Made by a program: the position numbers and the translations under genes. Below, one piece after another: positions 1-8,234 of a DNA stretch of 64,000 bases; the stretch's first letter is position 1; each line of letters starts with the position of its first letter. The notes beneath the pieces were generated by a model, which was given only the letters and a program-made list of their open reading frames with translations, ran no database searches and was not told the DNA's origin. This DNA comes from Streptomyces filamentosus (lineage in GTDB: Bacteria > Actinomycetota > Actinomycetes > Streptomycetales > Streptomycetaceae): the NCBI RefSeq assembly GCF_014654895.1, contig NZ_BNBE01000001.1, positions 4,145,919 through 4,209,918 of the forward strand, written 5' to 3'.

Positions 1-11
1 AGGTCCCGCCG

Positions 12-1031
12 ATGACCGCTCTGCCCGCCACCAGCCGCGAATGGCACCTCGTCGCCCGCCCGAACGGCTGGCCCGCCCCCACCGACTTCGCCCTCCGCGA
101 GGTCCCGGTCGAGGCGCCCGCCGAAGGCCGGATCCTGGTGCGGAACCTCCACTTCTCGGTCGACCCGTACATGCGCGGCCGGATGAACGACGTGAAGTCC
201 TACGTCCCGCCGTTCAAGCTCGACCACCCGATGGACGGCGGCGCGGTCGGCGTCGTCGTCGCGTCGAACGCGGAGGGCTTCGCCGAGGGCGACCACGTCC
301 TGCACGGCCTCGGCTGGCGTGAGTACGCCGCCGTGCCCGCCCAGCACGCCACCAAGGTGGACCCGGAGCTCGCCCCGCTCTCCACGTACCTCGGCGTGCT
401 CGGCATGACCGGCCTCACCGCCTACGCGGGCCTCTTCGAGACCGCCTCTTTCAAGGAGGGCGACGCCGTCTTCGTCTCCGGCGCGGCCGGCGCGGTCGGC
501 AGCCAGGTCGGCCAGCTCGCCAGGCTGAAGGGCGCCTCCCGCGTCATCGGCTCGGCCGGCTCCGACGAGAAGGTGAAGTGGCTGGTCGAGGAGCTCGGCT
601 TCGACGCCGCCTTCAACTACAAGAACGGCCCCGTCCGCGACCAGCTCCGCGAGGCCGCCCCGGACGGCATCGACGTCTACTTCGACAACGTGGGCGGCGA
701 CCACCTGGAGGCCGCGATCTCCTCGCTCAACGTGCACGGCCGCGCCGCCATCTGCGGCATGATCGCGCAGTACAACGAGACGGAGCCGGTCCCCGGCCCG
801 CGCAACATGGCGCTGATCATCGGCAAGCGGCTCCGCCTCCAGGGCGTCCTGGTCGGCGACCACTACGGCCTCCAGCAGAAGTTCGTCGAGGAGGTCGGCG
901 GCTGGCTGCGCTCCGGCGAGCTGAAGTACCGCGAGACCTTCGCCGAGGGCATCGAGAGCGGCGTGGACGCCTTCCTCGGTCTGCTCCGCGGCGACAACAC
1001 CGGAAAGATGATCGTCTCGCTGGACCGGTAG
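12..1031 (+). CDS. NADP-dependent medium-chain reductase, zinc-independent (CurA/leukotriene B4 12-hydroxydehydrogenase type)
   Basis: The 339-residue protein has the layout of the zinc-free MDR enone/2-alkenal reductases. An N-terminal GroES-like substrate domain carries the family motif SVDPYMRGRM (about residues 50-59), and a Rossmann domain carries the glycine-rich loop GAAGAVGSQVG near residues 156-166. No structural zinc cysteines are present, which fits NADPH-dependent reduction of alpha,beta-unsaturated carbonyls rather than alcohol dehydrogenation. Length is normal for the family. The ATG has an AGG at the extreme window edge, so the ribosome-binding site is only partly seen. It is followed 64 bp later by ohr on the same strand, so the two may be co-transcribed as detoxification genes; the exact substrate is not predictable. 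Confidence 0.88.
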   Translation: MTALPATSREWHLVARPNGWPAPTDFALREVPVEAPAEGRILVRNLHFSVDPYMRGRMNDVKSYVPPFKLDHPMDGGAVGVVVASNAEGFAEGDHVLHGLGWREYAAVPAQHATKVDPELAPLSTYLGVLGMTGLTAYAGLFETASFKEGDAVFVSGAAGAVGSQVGQLARLKGASRVIGSAGSDEKVKWLVEELGFDAAFNYKNGPVRDQLREAAPDGIDVYFDNVGGDHLEAAISSLNVHGRAAICGMIAQYNETEPVPGPRNMALIIGKRLRLQGVLVGDHYGLQQKFVEEVGGWLRSGELKYRETFAEGIESGVDAFLGLLRGDNTGKMIVSLDR

Positions 1032-1095
1032 GCTTCCCCCAGCCGTCGCGATCGTGGGCGCGAGTCGAGACGGGAAGAAGAAAGCGGAAACCAGC

Positions 1096-1518
1096 ATGTC
1101 CATCCAGCACTCCGAGGTTCTCTACACCGCCGTCGCCACCGCGGAGAACGGCCGTGACGGCCGCGTCGCCACGGACGACGGCAAGCTCGACGTCGTCGTC
1201 AACCCGCCCAAGGCCATGGGCGGCTCCGGCGAGGGCACCAACCCCGAGCAGCTCTTCGCGGCCGGCTACAGCGCCTGCTTCCAGGGCGCCCTCGGCGTCG
1301 TCGCGCGGAACGAGAACGCGGACATCTCCGGCTCGACGGTCACCGCCGAGGTCGGCATCGGCAAGAACGATGACGGCTTCGGCATCATCGTCAAGATCTC
1401 GGCCTCCATCCCGAACGTGGACGCCGAGACCGCCAAGAGCCTGATCGAGAAGGCCCACCAGGTCTGCCCGTACTCCAAGGCGACCCGCGGCAACATCACG
1501 GTCGAGCTCGCCGTCTGA
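1096..1518 (+). CDS. ohr: organic hydroperoxide resistance protein, Ohr/OsmC family
   Basis: The 140-residue product is the standard Ohr length. It reduces organic hydroperoxides using a reactive cysteine pair, visible here as GYSACFQGAL and HQVCPYSKATRGN. The N-terminal VLYTAVATAENGRDG and the NPEQLFAAGY segment are family signatures that separate Ohr from OsmC. I chose the ATG at 1096 over an in-frame start 42 bp upstream because it gives the usual MSIQ-type N terminus and is preceded by a purine-rich GGGAAGAAGAAAG stretch. Ohr is often next to its MarR-type repressor OhrR; none is found on either side within the window, so regulation must come from elsewhere or from upstream of the window. 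Confidence 0.93.
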   Translation: MSIQHSEVLYTAVATAENGRDGRVATDDGKLDVVVNPPKAMGGSGEGTNPEQLFAAGYSACFQGALGVVARNENADISGSTVTAEVGIGKNDDGFGIIVKISASIPNVDAETAKSLIEKAHQVCPYSKATRGNITVELAV

Positions 1519-1536
1519 GCCACGCCGGACGCACGG

Positions 1537-1578
1537 CGTGCGGGCCGCACCCCCACCGACCGGGGTGCGGCCCGCACG
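1537..1578. terminator. 17-bp perfect GC hairpin after ohr
   Basis: The arms at 1537-1553 and 1562-1578 are perfectly complementary (17 bp) with an 8-nt loop. The hairpin lies 19 bp after the ohr stop and just before the EI24 gene. There is no T-tract, as is usual for strong Streptomyces terminators. Confidence 0.8.
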
Positions 1579-1605
1579 TGCGTGCGGACCGGGCGATCTG
1601 TCCCG

Positions 1606-1618
1606 ATAGGCTGCCCGC
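1606..1618 (+). promoter_or_regulatory. -10 element for leaderless EI24 transcript
   Basis: TAGGCT (1606-1611) matches the Streptomyces vegetative -10 pattern TANNNT and ends 7 nt before the ATG at 1619. No ribosome-binding site is present, so a leaderless or near-leaderless mRNA is inferred. The -35 is not convincing. Confidence 0.4.
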
Positions 1619-2461
1619 ATGCGTGATTTCGGGGTGGGTTTCGGTCATCTGGTCCAGGGCCAGAAGTGGGTGGCGCAGCACGGACGCCGGTTCGGCTTCG
1701 GGCTGTTGCCCGGTCTGGTGGCGCTCGTCCTCTATGTCGCCGCGCTGGGCCTCCTCGCCTTCAACGCGACCGAGCTGGTGGCCTGGGCGACCCCCGTCGC
1801 CGACGACTGGTCCGACCTGTGGCGGGACATCTTCCGCAACGCCATGACGGCCCTCCTCGTCGGCTTCGGCGTCTTCCTCGCCGTCGTCACCTTCACCGCC
1901 GTCACCCTCCTCATCGGCCAGCCCTTCTACGAGACCCTCTCCGAGGACGTCGACCGCAGCCAGGGCGGCGAGGTCCCCGAGTCCGGTCTGCCGCTCTGGC
2001 GCGAGCTGCTGATCTCCGCCCGCGACAGCCTGCGGGTGCTGCTCCGGGTCGCCTTCTACGCGGTGCTCCTCTTCGCCTGCGGCTTCATCCCCGTCGTCGG
2101 CCAGACCGTCGTCCCCGCCCTCGGCTTCTGCGTCTCCGGCTTCTTCCTCACCGAGGAGCTGACCGCCGTCGCCCTCCAGCGCCGGGGCGTGGAGCTCAAG
2201 GAGCGCCTGGCGCTGCTGCGCGGCCGGCGCGGGGCCGCCCTCGGCTTCGGCGTCCCGCTGGCCCTCGTCTTCGTCGTCCCCTTCGTGGCCGTCTTCCTGA
2301 TGCCCGGCGCCGTCGCCGGCGCCACCCTCATGGCCCGCGACCTGCGCGGCGAGACGGGCGACGGGACCGGCGAAGAAAACGATCAAGAACACGGCAACCT
2401 TTCCTCCCCGGGCGGCGACCAGGGGGTGCACCACATCCCCCACGGAGGAAGTCACCCATGA
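1619..2461 (+). CDS. EI24 domain membrane protein
   Basis: The 280-residue protein has four to five hydrophobic segments (around residues 25-48, 75-105, 140-175 and 210-235). It matches the EI24/CysZ-like family, including the characteristic LIGQPFYETLSEDVD segment after the second membrane stretch. Family members are integral membrane proteins; CysZ relatives move sulfate, but for actinobacterial EI24 proteins the substrate is not established and I do not assign one. The C-terminal 45 residues are a hydrophilic tail. Its TGA overlaps the ATG of the pectate lyase gene (ATGA at 2458-2461), so the two are translationally coupled even though no functional link is obvious. Confidence 0.82.
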   Translation: MRDFGVGFGHLVQGQKWVAQHGRRFGFGLLPGLVALVLYVAALGLLAFNATELVAWATPVADDWSDLWRDIFRNAMTALLVGFGVFLAVVTFTAVTLLIGQPFYETLSEDVDRSQGGEVPESGLPLWRELLISARDSLRVLLRVAFYAVLLFACGFIPVVGQTVVPALGFCVSGFFLTEELTAVALQRRGVELKERLALLRGRRGAALGFGVPLALVFVVPFVAVFLMPGAVAGATLMARDLRGETGDGTGEENDQEHGNLSSPGGDQGVHHIPHGGSHP

Positions 2462-3288
2462 CGTCACACAAGCGCAGGACCGGCCGCCGCAGGGCACTCG
2501 TCGGCGGCCTGGCCGCCTTCGGGATCACCGCCGGCGCCCTCGTCGCGAGCGACCTGCTCGCCCCGGCGGGCGCGGCCCCCGCGGCCCCCGCCGCCGTCCC
2601 CGCCTGGCCCGCGGCCAAGGGGGACAGGCCGGTCCCCGCCACCATCGAGGTCTCCGGCACCTACGACGGCAGGCTCAGGCGCTTCTCCGGCACCGGCGAC
2701 CTCGGCTCCGACGGCCAGGACGAGAACCAGCCGCCGCTCTTCGTCCTGGAGGACGGCGCCACCCTCAAGAACGTCGTGCTCGGCACCCCCGCCGCCGACG
2801 GCGTCCACTGCCTGGGCAGCTGCACCCTCCAGAACGTCTGGTGGGAGAACGTCGGCGAGGACGCCGCCACCTTCAAGGGCACCTCGGCGAACGCCGTCCA
2901 CACCGTCTACGGCGGCGGCGCCCGCGGCGCCTCCGACAAGGTCTTCCAGTTCAACGGCGCCGGCAAGCTCGTCGTCACCAAGTTCCAGGTCTCCGACTTC
3001 GGCAAGCTCGTCCGCTCCTGCGGCAACTGCAAGAAGCAGTACAAGCGCACCGTCGTCGTCAGCGACGTCGACATCACCGCCCCCGGCAAGTCGATCGTCG
3101 GCGTCAACGCCAACCACGGCGACACCGCCGCCCTCCGGAACGTCCGGATCCACGGCGACACCAAGAAGAAGATCAGGCCCTGCACCCGCTTCACCGGCAA
3201 CAGCACCGGCAAGGAGCCCGTGGAGACCGGCACCGGCCCCGACGGCACCACCTGCCGCTACACGGCCTCCGACGTCTCGTACGACTAG
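2458..3288 (+). CDS. secreted pectate lyase, polysaccharide lyase family 3
   Basis: The 276-residue protein begins with a basic N terminus (KRRTGRRR), a hydrophobic core and an AxA-type cleavage region, consistent with Sec or Tat export. The mature part has the PL3 right-handed beta-helix signatures: PPLFVLEDGATLKNVVLG, GVHCLGSCTLQNVWWENVGEDAATFKG and the Lys/Arg-rich KVFQFNGAGKL region. These enzymes cleave de-esterified pectin by Ca2+-dependent beta-elimination. The ATG is preceded by GGAGGAAG and overlaps the stop of the EI24 gene. A role in plant-litter degradation is inferred from the family; substrate preference is not visible. Confidence 0.9.
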   Translation: MTSHKRRTGRRRALVGGLAAFGITAGALVASDLLAPAGAAPAAPAAVPAWPAAKGDRPVPATIEVSGTYDGRLRRFSGTGDLGSDGQDENQPPLFVLEDGATLKNVVLGTPAADGVHCLGSCTLQNVWWENVGEDAATFKGTSANAVHTVYGGGARGASDKVFQFNGAGKLVVTKFQVSDFGKLVRSCGNCKKQYKRTVVVSDVDITAPGKSIVGVNANHGDTAALRNVRIHGDTKKKIRPCTRFTGNSTGKEPVETGTGPDGTTCRYTASDVSYD

Positions 3289-3315
3289 AGCGGTCCGCCG
3301 GGTCGGTCCGCCGGG

Positions 3316-4278
3316 TCAGTCCCCCAGGACCGGATGCAGTTCCGGTCGGGCGTCCCACCAGTCCTGGTGGAAGGCGTTGTTGGCGACGTTCGCCAGATAG
3401 GCCTCGGCCGCCGCCCGGTACAGCAGCTCCGCGTGCCGGGCGGAGACCGCGGAGCGGTTCCAGGCGAGGCGGATGCGGCCGGTGACCGGGTCGCCCTCCA
3501 GGGGGCGGAGGACCGTGCCCTCGGTGGGCGGGGCGGTCGGCTGGCTGAGGGAGATCGCGCGGCCCGAGGCGATCAGGTCGTAGTGGATCTTCCGGTCGGC
3601 GACCCGGTGCCGCAGGGCCGGGGTGAAACCGGCCCGTTCGCAGGCGGCGACGAGCGCCTCCGGCCCCCCGTCGTCGTCCTCCACCAGCGTCATCCAGGAC
3701 TCGTCCGCCAGCTCGGCCAGCGCGATCCGCTCCTTCGCCGCGAGCCGGTGCTCCGCCGAGAGCCGCACGCAGAACGGCTCCTTGGCCACCAGGGTGCGGG
3801 CCGTCGTCCCCTGCGGCAGCGGCACCTCGTGGTCGTTGACCTCGCCGTACAGCACCGCGTCGTACCGGCCCGCGCCGAGCTGCCGGGTCAGCGTCGTCGC
3901 GGACTGCTCCACGGTCACCGAGATCTCCCGGCCCGCGACGACCTGGTCGAGCCGCCCCAGCAGCTTGTCGACGAGGACGAGCAGGATGCAGCCGAGCCGC
4001 AGCGGGGTGTCCGGGTCGACGGCCCGCGCCCCGGCCGCCAGGGCGTCCATCTCGCCGAGCACCAGCCGGGCCTTGGAGAGGACGAACTCGCCCAGCGGAG
4101 TGGGCTCCACACCGTGCCGGCCGCGCAGGAAGAGCTCCCCGCCGGCGACCCGCTCGATCCGCTTCAGCTGGGCCGAGAGCGCCGGCTGCGAGACGCCGAG
4201 CCGGAGTGCCGCCCGGCCCAGACTGCCCGCCTCCGCTATCCGGCAGACGGCTTCCAGATGCCTCAACTCCAGCTGCAT
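3316..4278 (-). CDS. LysR-family transcriptional regulator
   Basis: The 320-residue protein has the LysR layout: an N-terminal winged helix-turn-helix (residues 1-60; motif GSLGRAALRLGVSQPALSAQLKR) followed by a two-lobed effector-binding domain from about residue 90. I chose the ATG at 4278 (MQLELRHLEAV) because LysR proteins begin directly at the first helix; the longer reading from 4368 would add 30 unconserved residues. It is transcribed divergently from the M4 metalloprotease gene, with 137 bp between the starts. LysR proteins commonly control the divergent neighbour, so regulation of the protease is the best guess. Confidence 0.88.
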   Translation of the reverse strand: MQLELRHLEAVCRIAEAGSLGRAALRLGVSQPALSAQLKRIERVAGGELFLRGRHGVEPTPLGEFVLSKARLVLGEMDALAAGARAVDPDTPLRLGCILLVLVDKLLGRLDQVVAGREISVTVEQSATTLTRQLGAGRYDAVLYGEVNDHEVPLPQGTTARTLVAKEPFCVRLSAEHRLAAKERIALAELADESWMTLVEDDDGGPEALVAACERAGFTPALRHRVADRKIHYDLIASGRAISLSQPTAPPTEGTVLRPLEGDPVTGRIRLAWNRSAVSARHAELLYRAAAEAYLANVANNAFHQDWWDARPELHPVLGD

Positions 4279-4311
4279 CTCAGCAGCGTACGCAGCGCCG
4301 CGCGACCGCAC

Positions 4312-4329
4312 CATAACCCGCGTCTTATG
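4312..4329. promoter_or_regulatory. candidate LysR operator
   Basis: CATAA (4312-4316) and TTATG (4325-4329) form a perfect interrupted dyad with an 8-bp centre in the 137-bp divergent region between the LysR gene and the protease gene. Interrupted AT-ended dyads of this kind are typical LysR binding sites; the assignment rests on position and symmetry only. Confidence 0.4.
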
Positions 4330-4415
4330 CCGGATGAGATGTCCCGAACCAGTCATGTCCACGCCCATACTCGGCGCGACGATCCGTCTCCCCCACCCTT
4401 GAACGGAGCACGACG

Positions 4416-6608
4416 TTGCACCCCACCAGACTCACGGCGGCCGTGGCCGCCCTGGCCCTCTCCGCGAGCCTCGCCACCGCCCTCGCCGGGACCGCCGCCG
4501 CCGCTCCCCAGGCGCAGCCGGTCCCGCCGGGCCACGGCAAGTCCCTGGCGCTCGCCGCCGCGGACACCGCCGCCGCCAGCGGCCTCGACGAGCTGCGGCA
4601 CGGCGCCGACGAGGACCTCGTCCGGACGTCCGTCACCCCCTGGGCGAACGGCCTCTACTACGCCGCCTACCAGCGGACGTACAAGGGCCTCCCGGTCCAC
4701 GGCGGCGGCGACGCCGTCGTGCTCACCGACTCCGCGGGGAAGGTCCGCGACGTCACCGGCTCCGCCGCCCCGGCCATCTCGGTCCCCACGACCGCGAAGG
4801 TCACCGCGGCCGCGGCCCTCGCCACCGCGCGCGGCCAACTGGCCGCCGTGGAGAGCGCGGACGCCCCCGAGCTGACCGTGCTCCTCAAGGACGGCAAGCC
4901 CGTCCTCGCCTGGCACACCCTGGTCGTCGGCCGCACCGCGAAGGGCCTGCCCAGCTCCCTCGACACCTACGTCGACGCCCGCACCGGCAAGGTCGCCCGG
5001 GCCACCGACAAGGTGATGCACGCCGAGGGCCGCGGCTACCACAACGGCAACGTCACCATCGACACCGCCGCCTCCTCGATGACCGACACCAGCCGCGGCG
5101 GCTTCAAGTGCGGCGGCCAGAACGGCAGCGCGTACACCGGCTCCTCCCCGTGGGGCAACAACGGCGCCAACGACCTGGTGACCGCCTGCGTCGACATCAT
5201 GTACGCGGCGCAGAAGGAACACTCCATGCTCAAGGAGTGGTTCGGCTACAACGGCCAGAACGGCCAGGGCGGCATGGTCCCGGCCCGCGCCGGCCTCTCC
5301 GAGGTCAACGCCTACTACGACGGCACGAAGACGACCTACGGGCGGGCCCAGACCGGCTCGAACCAGCTCACCGGCATCGACGTCGTCGCCCACGAGTACG
5401 GCCACGAGATCTTCGACCGCACCCCGGGCTCCGCCGGCTCGTCCAACGAGAACGGCGGCATGAACGAGTCGACCGGCGACATCTTCGGCGCGCTCACCGA
5501 GCACTACGCCAACAACCCGAACGACACCCCGGACTACACGGTCGGCGAGAAGGTCAACTTCTTCGGCGACGGCAAGCCGATCCGGAACATGTACAACCCC
5601 TCGCTGGTCGGCGGCGACCCCAACTGCTACCCCCAGCTGACCTCCGGCACCGAGGTCCACGCCGCGGCCGGCCCGCAGAACCACTGGTTCTACCTGCTCG
5701 CCGAGGGCTCCAACCCGGGCGGCGGCAAGCCCTCCAGCCCCATATGTTCCGGCGGCCCGTCCTCCGTGACCGGCATCGGCATCCAGAAGGCCGGAAAGAT
5801 CTTCATGGGCGCCCTGCTGATGAAGACCTCCTCCTGGAACCACCCCGCGGCCCGCCGCGCCACCCTCACCTCCGCGAAGAACACCTACGGCTCCGCCGAG
5901 TGCAACGCGGTGAAGGCGGCCTGGAACGCGGTCGGCGTCCCCGCCCAGTCCGGCGAGACCGACTGCGGCGGCACCTCCACCCCGGACTTCACGCTCTCCC
6001 TGAACCCGTCCTCGGGCTCGGTCCAGCCGGGCGGCTCGGTCACCTCGACCGTCGCCACCAGCACCACCGGCGGCAGCGCGCAGACCGTGCAGCTCTCCGC
6101 GAGCGGCGCCCCGAGCGGCGTCACCGTCTCCTTCAGCCCCTCCTCGGTGACCTCCGGCGGCTCCTCGACGATGACCGTCCAGGTCGCCGCGGGCACCGCG
6201 AACGGCACGTACCCGATCACCGTCACCGGTACGGGCTCCGCCACGCACACCGTCACCTACCAGCTGGCGGTCGGCACCACCGTCCCGGAGCCCACGGGCT
6301 GCGACGCCACCGAGTACACCTACCAGGGCAGCCTGACCTCCGGGCAGGCCGCGGTCCAGCCGAACGGCTCGTACTACTACTCGGCGACGGCCGGCACCCA
6401 CGTCGGCTGCCTGCGCGGCCCGGCCGGCACCGACTACGACCTCTACCTCCAGAAGTGGAACGGGTCGGCCTGGGCGGACGTGGCCGTCGGCGGCACCGCC
6501 GGCGCCGACGAGGACACCAGCTACTACGGCACCGCGGGCTACTACCGCTACGTCGTGCACGCCTACAGCGGCTCCGGCGCCTACACGCTGGGCCTGAGCG
6601 CCCCGTAA
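4416..6608 (+). CDS. secreted M4 (thermolysin-like) metalloprotease with Ig-like and PPC C-terminal domains
   Basis: The 730-residue preproprotein has a signal peptide ending near residue 30 and an FTP-type propeptide (about 40-200). The M4 catalytic domain has the zinc motif HEYGH (His326, Glu327, His330) and the third ligand in NESTGD (Glu351), and it continues through the M4 C-terminal helical domain (about 380-515). Beyond the protease come a Ser/Thr-rich Ig-like module (about 520-620) and a bacterial pre-peptidase C-terminal domain (about 630-730), both typical add-ons of secreted proteases. The start codon is TTG at 4416, preceded by CGGAGC; no better start gives a complete signal peptide. 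It is divergent from a LysR regulator. Confidence 0.93.
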   Translation: MHPTRLTAAVAALALSASLATALAGTAAAAPQAQPVPPGHGKSLALAAADTAAASGLDELRHGADEDLVRTSVTPWANGLYYAAYQRTYKGLPVHGGGDAVVLTDSAGKVRDVTGSAAPAISVPTTAKVTAAAALATARGQLAAVESADAPELTVLLKDGKPVLAWHTLVVGRTAKGLPSSLDTYVDARTGKVARATDKVMHAEGRGYHNGNVTIDTAASSMTDTSRGGFKCGGQNGSAYTGSSPWGNNGANDLVTACVDIMYAAQKEHSMLKEWFGYNGQNGQGGMVPARAGLSEVNAYYDGTKTTYGRAQTGSNQLTGIDVVAHEYGHEIFDRTPGSAGSSNENGGMNESTGDIFGALTEHYANNPNDTPDYTVGEKVNFFGDGKPIRNMYNPSLVGGDPNCYPQLTSGTEVHAAAGPQNHWFYLLAEGSNPGGGKPSSPICSGGPSSVTGIGIQKAGKIFMGALLMKTSSWNHPAARRATLTSAKNTYGSAECNAVKAAWNAVGVPAQSGETDCGGTSTPDFTLSLNPSSGSVQPGGSVTSTVATSTTGGSAQTVQLSASGAPSGVTVSFSPSSVTSGGSSTMTVQVAAGTANGTYPITVTGTGSATHTVTYQLAVGTTVPEPTGCDATEYTYQGSLTSGQAAVQPNGSYYYSATAGTHVGCLRGPAGTDYDLYLQKWNGSAWADVAVGGTAGADEDTSYYGTAGYYRYVVHAYSGSGAYTLGLSAP

Positions 6609-6659
6609 CGGGCGAAGAGCACCCGGGGGCGGGGCCCTGACCCCCGTCCCCGGGCGGGC

Positions 6660-6697
6660 GGGCCGTGCGGGGGACCGGGGGTTCCGCCGCACGGCCC
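6660..6697. terminator. bidirectional hairpin between converging protease and nitrilase genes
   Basis: GGGCCGTGCGG (6660-6670) pairs perfectly with CCGCACGGCCC (6687-6697) across a 16-nt loop. It lies in the 154-bp gap between two convergent genes, where a shared terminator is expected. Confidence 0.7.
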
Positions 6698-6762
6698 CCC
6701 GGGCCGGGCCGCCTCGTCCCGGGCGGTCCGGCCCTTTCCCGTACCCCCGGCTCCCGCCGGGC

Positions 6763-7479
6763 TCAGCCCGCCTCGGCCAGGACGAAGCCCGGCTCCCGGG
6801 GGCCGGCGGCGGCGAGAACCCCTCCGTCGGGGCCCCAGATCCCGGACCGGCCGCCGCCCTCGCCGGCCTCGCTCGGCCCGAGGGAGTTGCCGAGCACCAC
6901 GAAGAGGCCGAAGTCCCGGGCCCGCACCGGGTAGACGGTCTCGAAGGAGTCGTTGCCGTCCTCCAGCATCGAGCTGGCCAGGTAGACCGCGCAGCCGTCG
7001 GCGGCGGCCCGCCCGGCGAGCTCCGGGAAGCGGTTGTCGTAGCAGGTGGCGAGCGCGAACCGCACCCCGTCGAGCGTGAACCGCCCGTCCTCGGTGCCCG
7101 CCGTGAAGGTGTCCTGCTCGGGGCCGTGGAAGAGGTGCCGCTTGTCGTAGCGGGCGAGCGTCGCGCCGTCCGGGCCGATCACCAGCGAAGCCAGGCCGGG
7201 GAGCGGACCCCCGCCCCGCACCGGCCCGTTGACCACCGCGGCCGTCCCCGCCGCCCGGCAGGCCGCCCGCAGCGGCGCGAGCCGGGGGTCGTCCTCGGCC
7301 AGGACCAGCGACGGGTCCTGCCGGATCAGGGCCGGCTCGTAGCCGGTGAGCGACAGCTCCGCGAAGACGACGAGCCGGGCCCCGGCGGCCCCGGCCTCCC
7401 GGACCGTCCCGGCGATCGTGCGGACATTGGCCTCGACGTCCCCGGCGACCGGGGCGAACTGGGCGGCGGCGATCAGCAT
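6763..7479 (-). CDS. carbon-nitrogen hydrolase, nitrilase superfamily
   Basis: The 238-residue protein has the complete Glu-Lys-Cys triad of the nitrilase superfamily: Glu41 in VVFAELSLTGYE, Lys113 in RYDKRHLF and Cys146 in ALATCYDNRFPE. The family hydrolyses amides or nitriles and forms an alpha-beta-beta-alpha sandwich; it has no signal peptide, so it is cytoplasmic. It begins 12 bp after the stop of the TetR gene on the same strand, so the two probably form one transcript, with the TetR protein controlling its own operon. The substrate is not deducible from sequence. Confidence 0.88.
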   Translation of the reverse strand: MLIAAAQFAPVAGDVEANVRTIAGTVREAGAAGARLVVFAELSLTGYEPALIRQDPSLVLAEDDPRLAPLRAACRAAGTAAVVNGPVRGGGPLPGLASLVIGPDGATLARYDKRHLFHGPEQDTFTAGTEDGRFTLDGVRFALATCYDNRFPELAGRAAADGCAVYLASSMLEDGNDSFETVYPVRARDFGLFVVLGNSLGPSEAGEGGGRSGIWGPDGGVLAAAGPREPGFVLAEAG

Positions 7480-7491
7480 GGCCCCATGGTC

Positions 7492-8094
7492 TCAGTCCCG
7501 CCGCGGCCCGGGGGGAGGGGGCTGTGTCCCCTCGTCCCCGCGCAGCAGCCGGACGAAGTCCCGGAAGGCGCCGGGCATGTCGACCGAGGACGGATCCAGG
7601 AGCCACTGGTACTGGAGGCCGTCCATCACGGCGGTGAGCAGCGGCGCCGCCCGCTCCGGGGTGAGCCCGCCCGGCAGCCGCTCGCCGAACTCCAGCCGCA
7701 GCACGTCCGCCATGTTGGCCCGCACCTGCGCGTACCGCTCGGTGAAGAAGGCCCGCGCCGGATGCCCGTCCGTGACGCTCTCGCCGAGCAGCGCCGAGAA
7801 GGTCTGGACGATCCCCGGCCGCATCGCGTTGTACTCGACCAGCGAGTCCAGCAGGTCGAGCCGCCAGCCCTCGCGGTCCCGGCCGCCGCTGGTGTCCCAG
7901 CGGTCGCGCTCCTCCAGGACGGCGACGAGCAGCGCCTCCTTGGTGGGGAAGTAGTGCAGCAGGCCCTGCTGGGTCAGCCCCACGCGCTCGGCGACCGAGC
8001 CCAGCGTGGCGCCCCGGTAGCCGCGCTCGGCGATCACCTCCAGGGCGGCGCGCAGGATCTCCGCGCGGCGCTCCTCGCTCCTGGTCCGTGCCAT
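7492..8094 (-). CDS. TetR-family transcriptional regulator
   Basis: The 200-residue protein has a TetR N-terminal DNA-binding domain (residues 8-55). The helix-turn-helix reads LGSVAERVGLTQQGLLHYF, and a ligand-binding helical bundle follows. I chose the ATG at 8094 (MARTRSEERR) rather than an upstream in-frame start because TetR proteins start shortly before the first helix. It heads a probable operon with the nitrilase-family gene and is divergent from the GH3 beta-glucosidase gene. A perfect dyad lies between the two (8167-8190), so repression of both divergent units is likely, with a sugar-derived or aglycone ligand as speculation. Confidence 0.9.
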   Translation of the reverse strand: MARTRSEERRAEILRAALEVIAERGYRGATLGSVAERVGLTQQGLLHYFPTKEALLVAVLEERDRWDTSGGRDREGWRLDLLDSLVEYNAMRPGIVQTFSALLGESVTDGHPARAFFTERYAQVRANMADVLRLEFGERLPGGLTPERAAPLLTAVMDGLQYQWLLDPSSVDMPGAFRDFVRLLRGDEGTQPPPPGPRRD

Positions 8095-8166
8095 CGTCGG
8101 CCCCCTTTCCGCAGGTCCCCGTCCCGAGGACCGTACGCCATGGTGTATATAACGAAAAAGTAACAT

Positions 8167-8190
8167 CACCTACCGATCTACAGGTAGGTG
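8167..8190. promoter_or_regulatory. candidate TetR operator between TetR and GH3 genes
   Basis: CACCTACC (8167-8174) and GGTAGGTG (8183-8190) are perfect inverted repeats with an 8-bp centre. The 24-bp dyad is AT-richer than its surroundings and sits between divergent starts, next to TATATAACG (about 8145-8153). The size and symmetry fit a TetR-family operator. Confidence 0.65.
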
Positions 8191-8234
8191 TGCCCATCAT
8201 GGCGGCACCAGCACTTCAACGCGGAGGTACGGAC

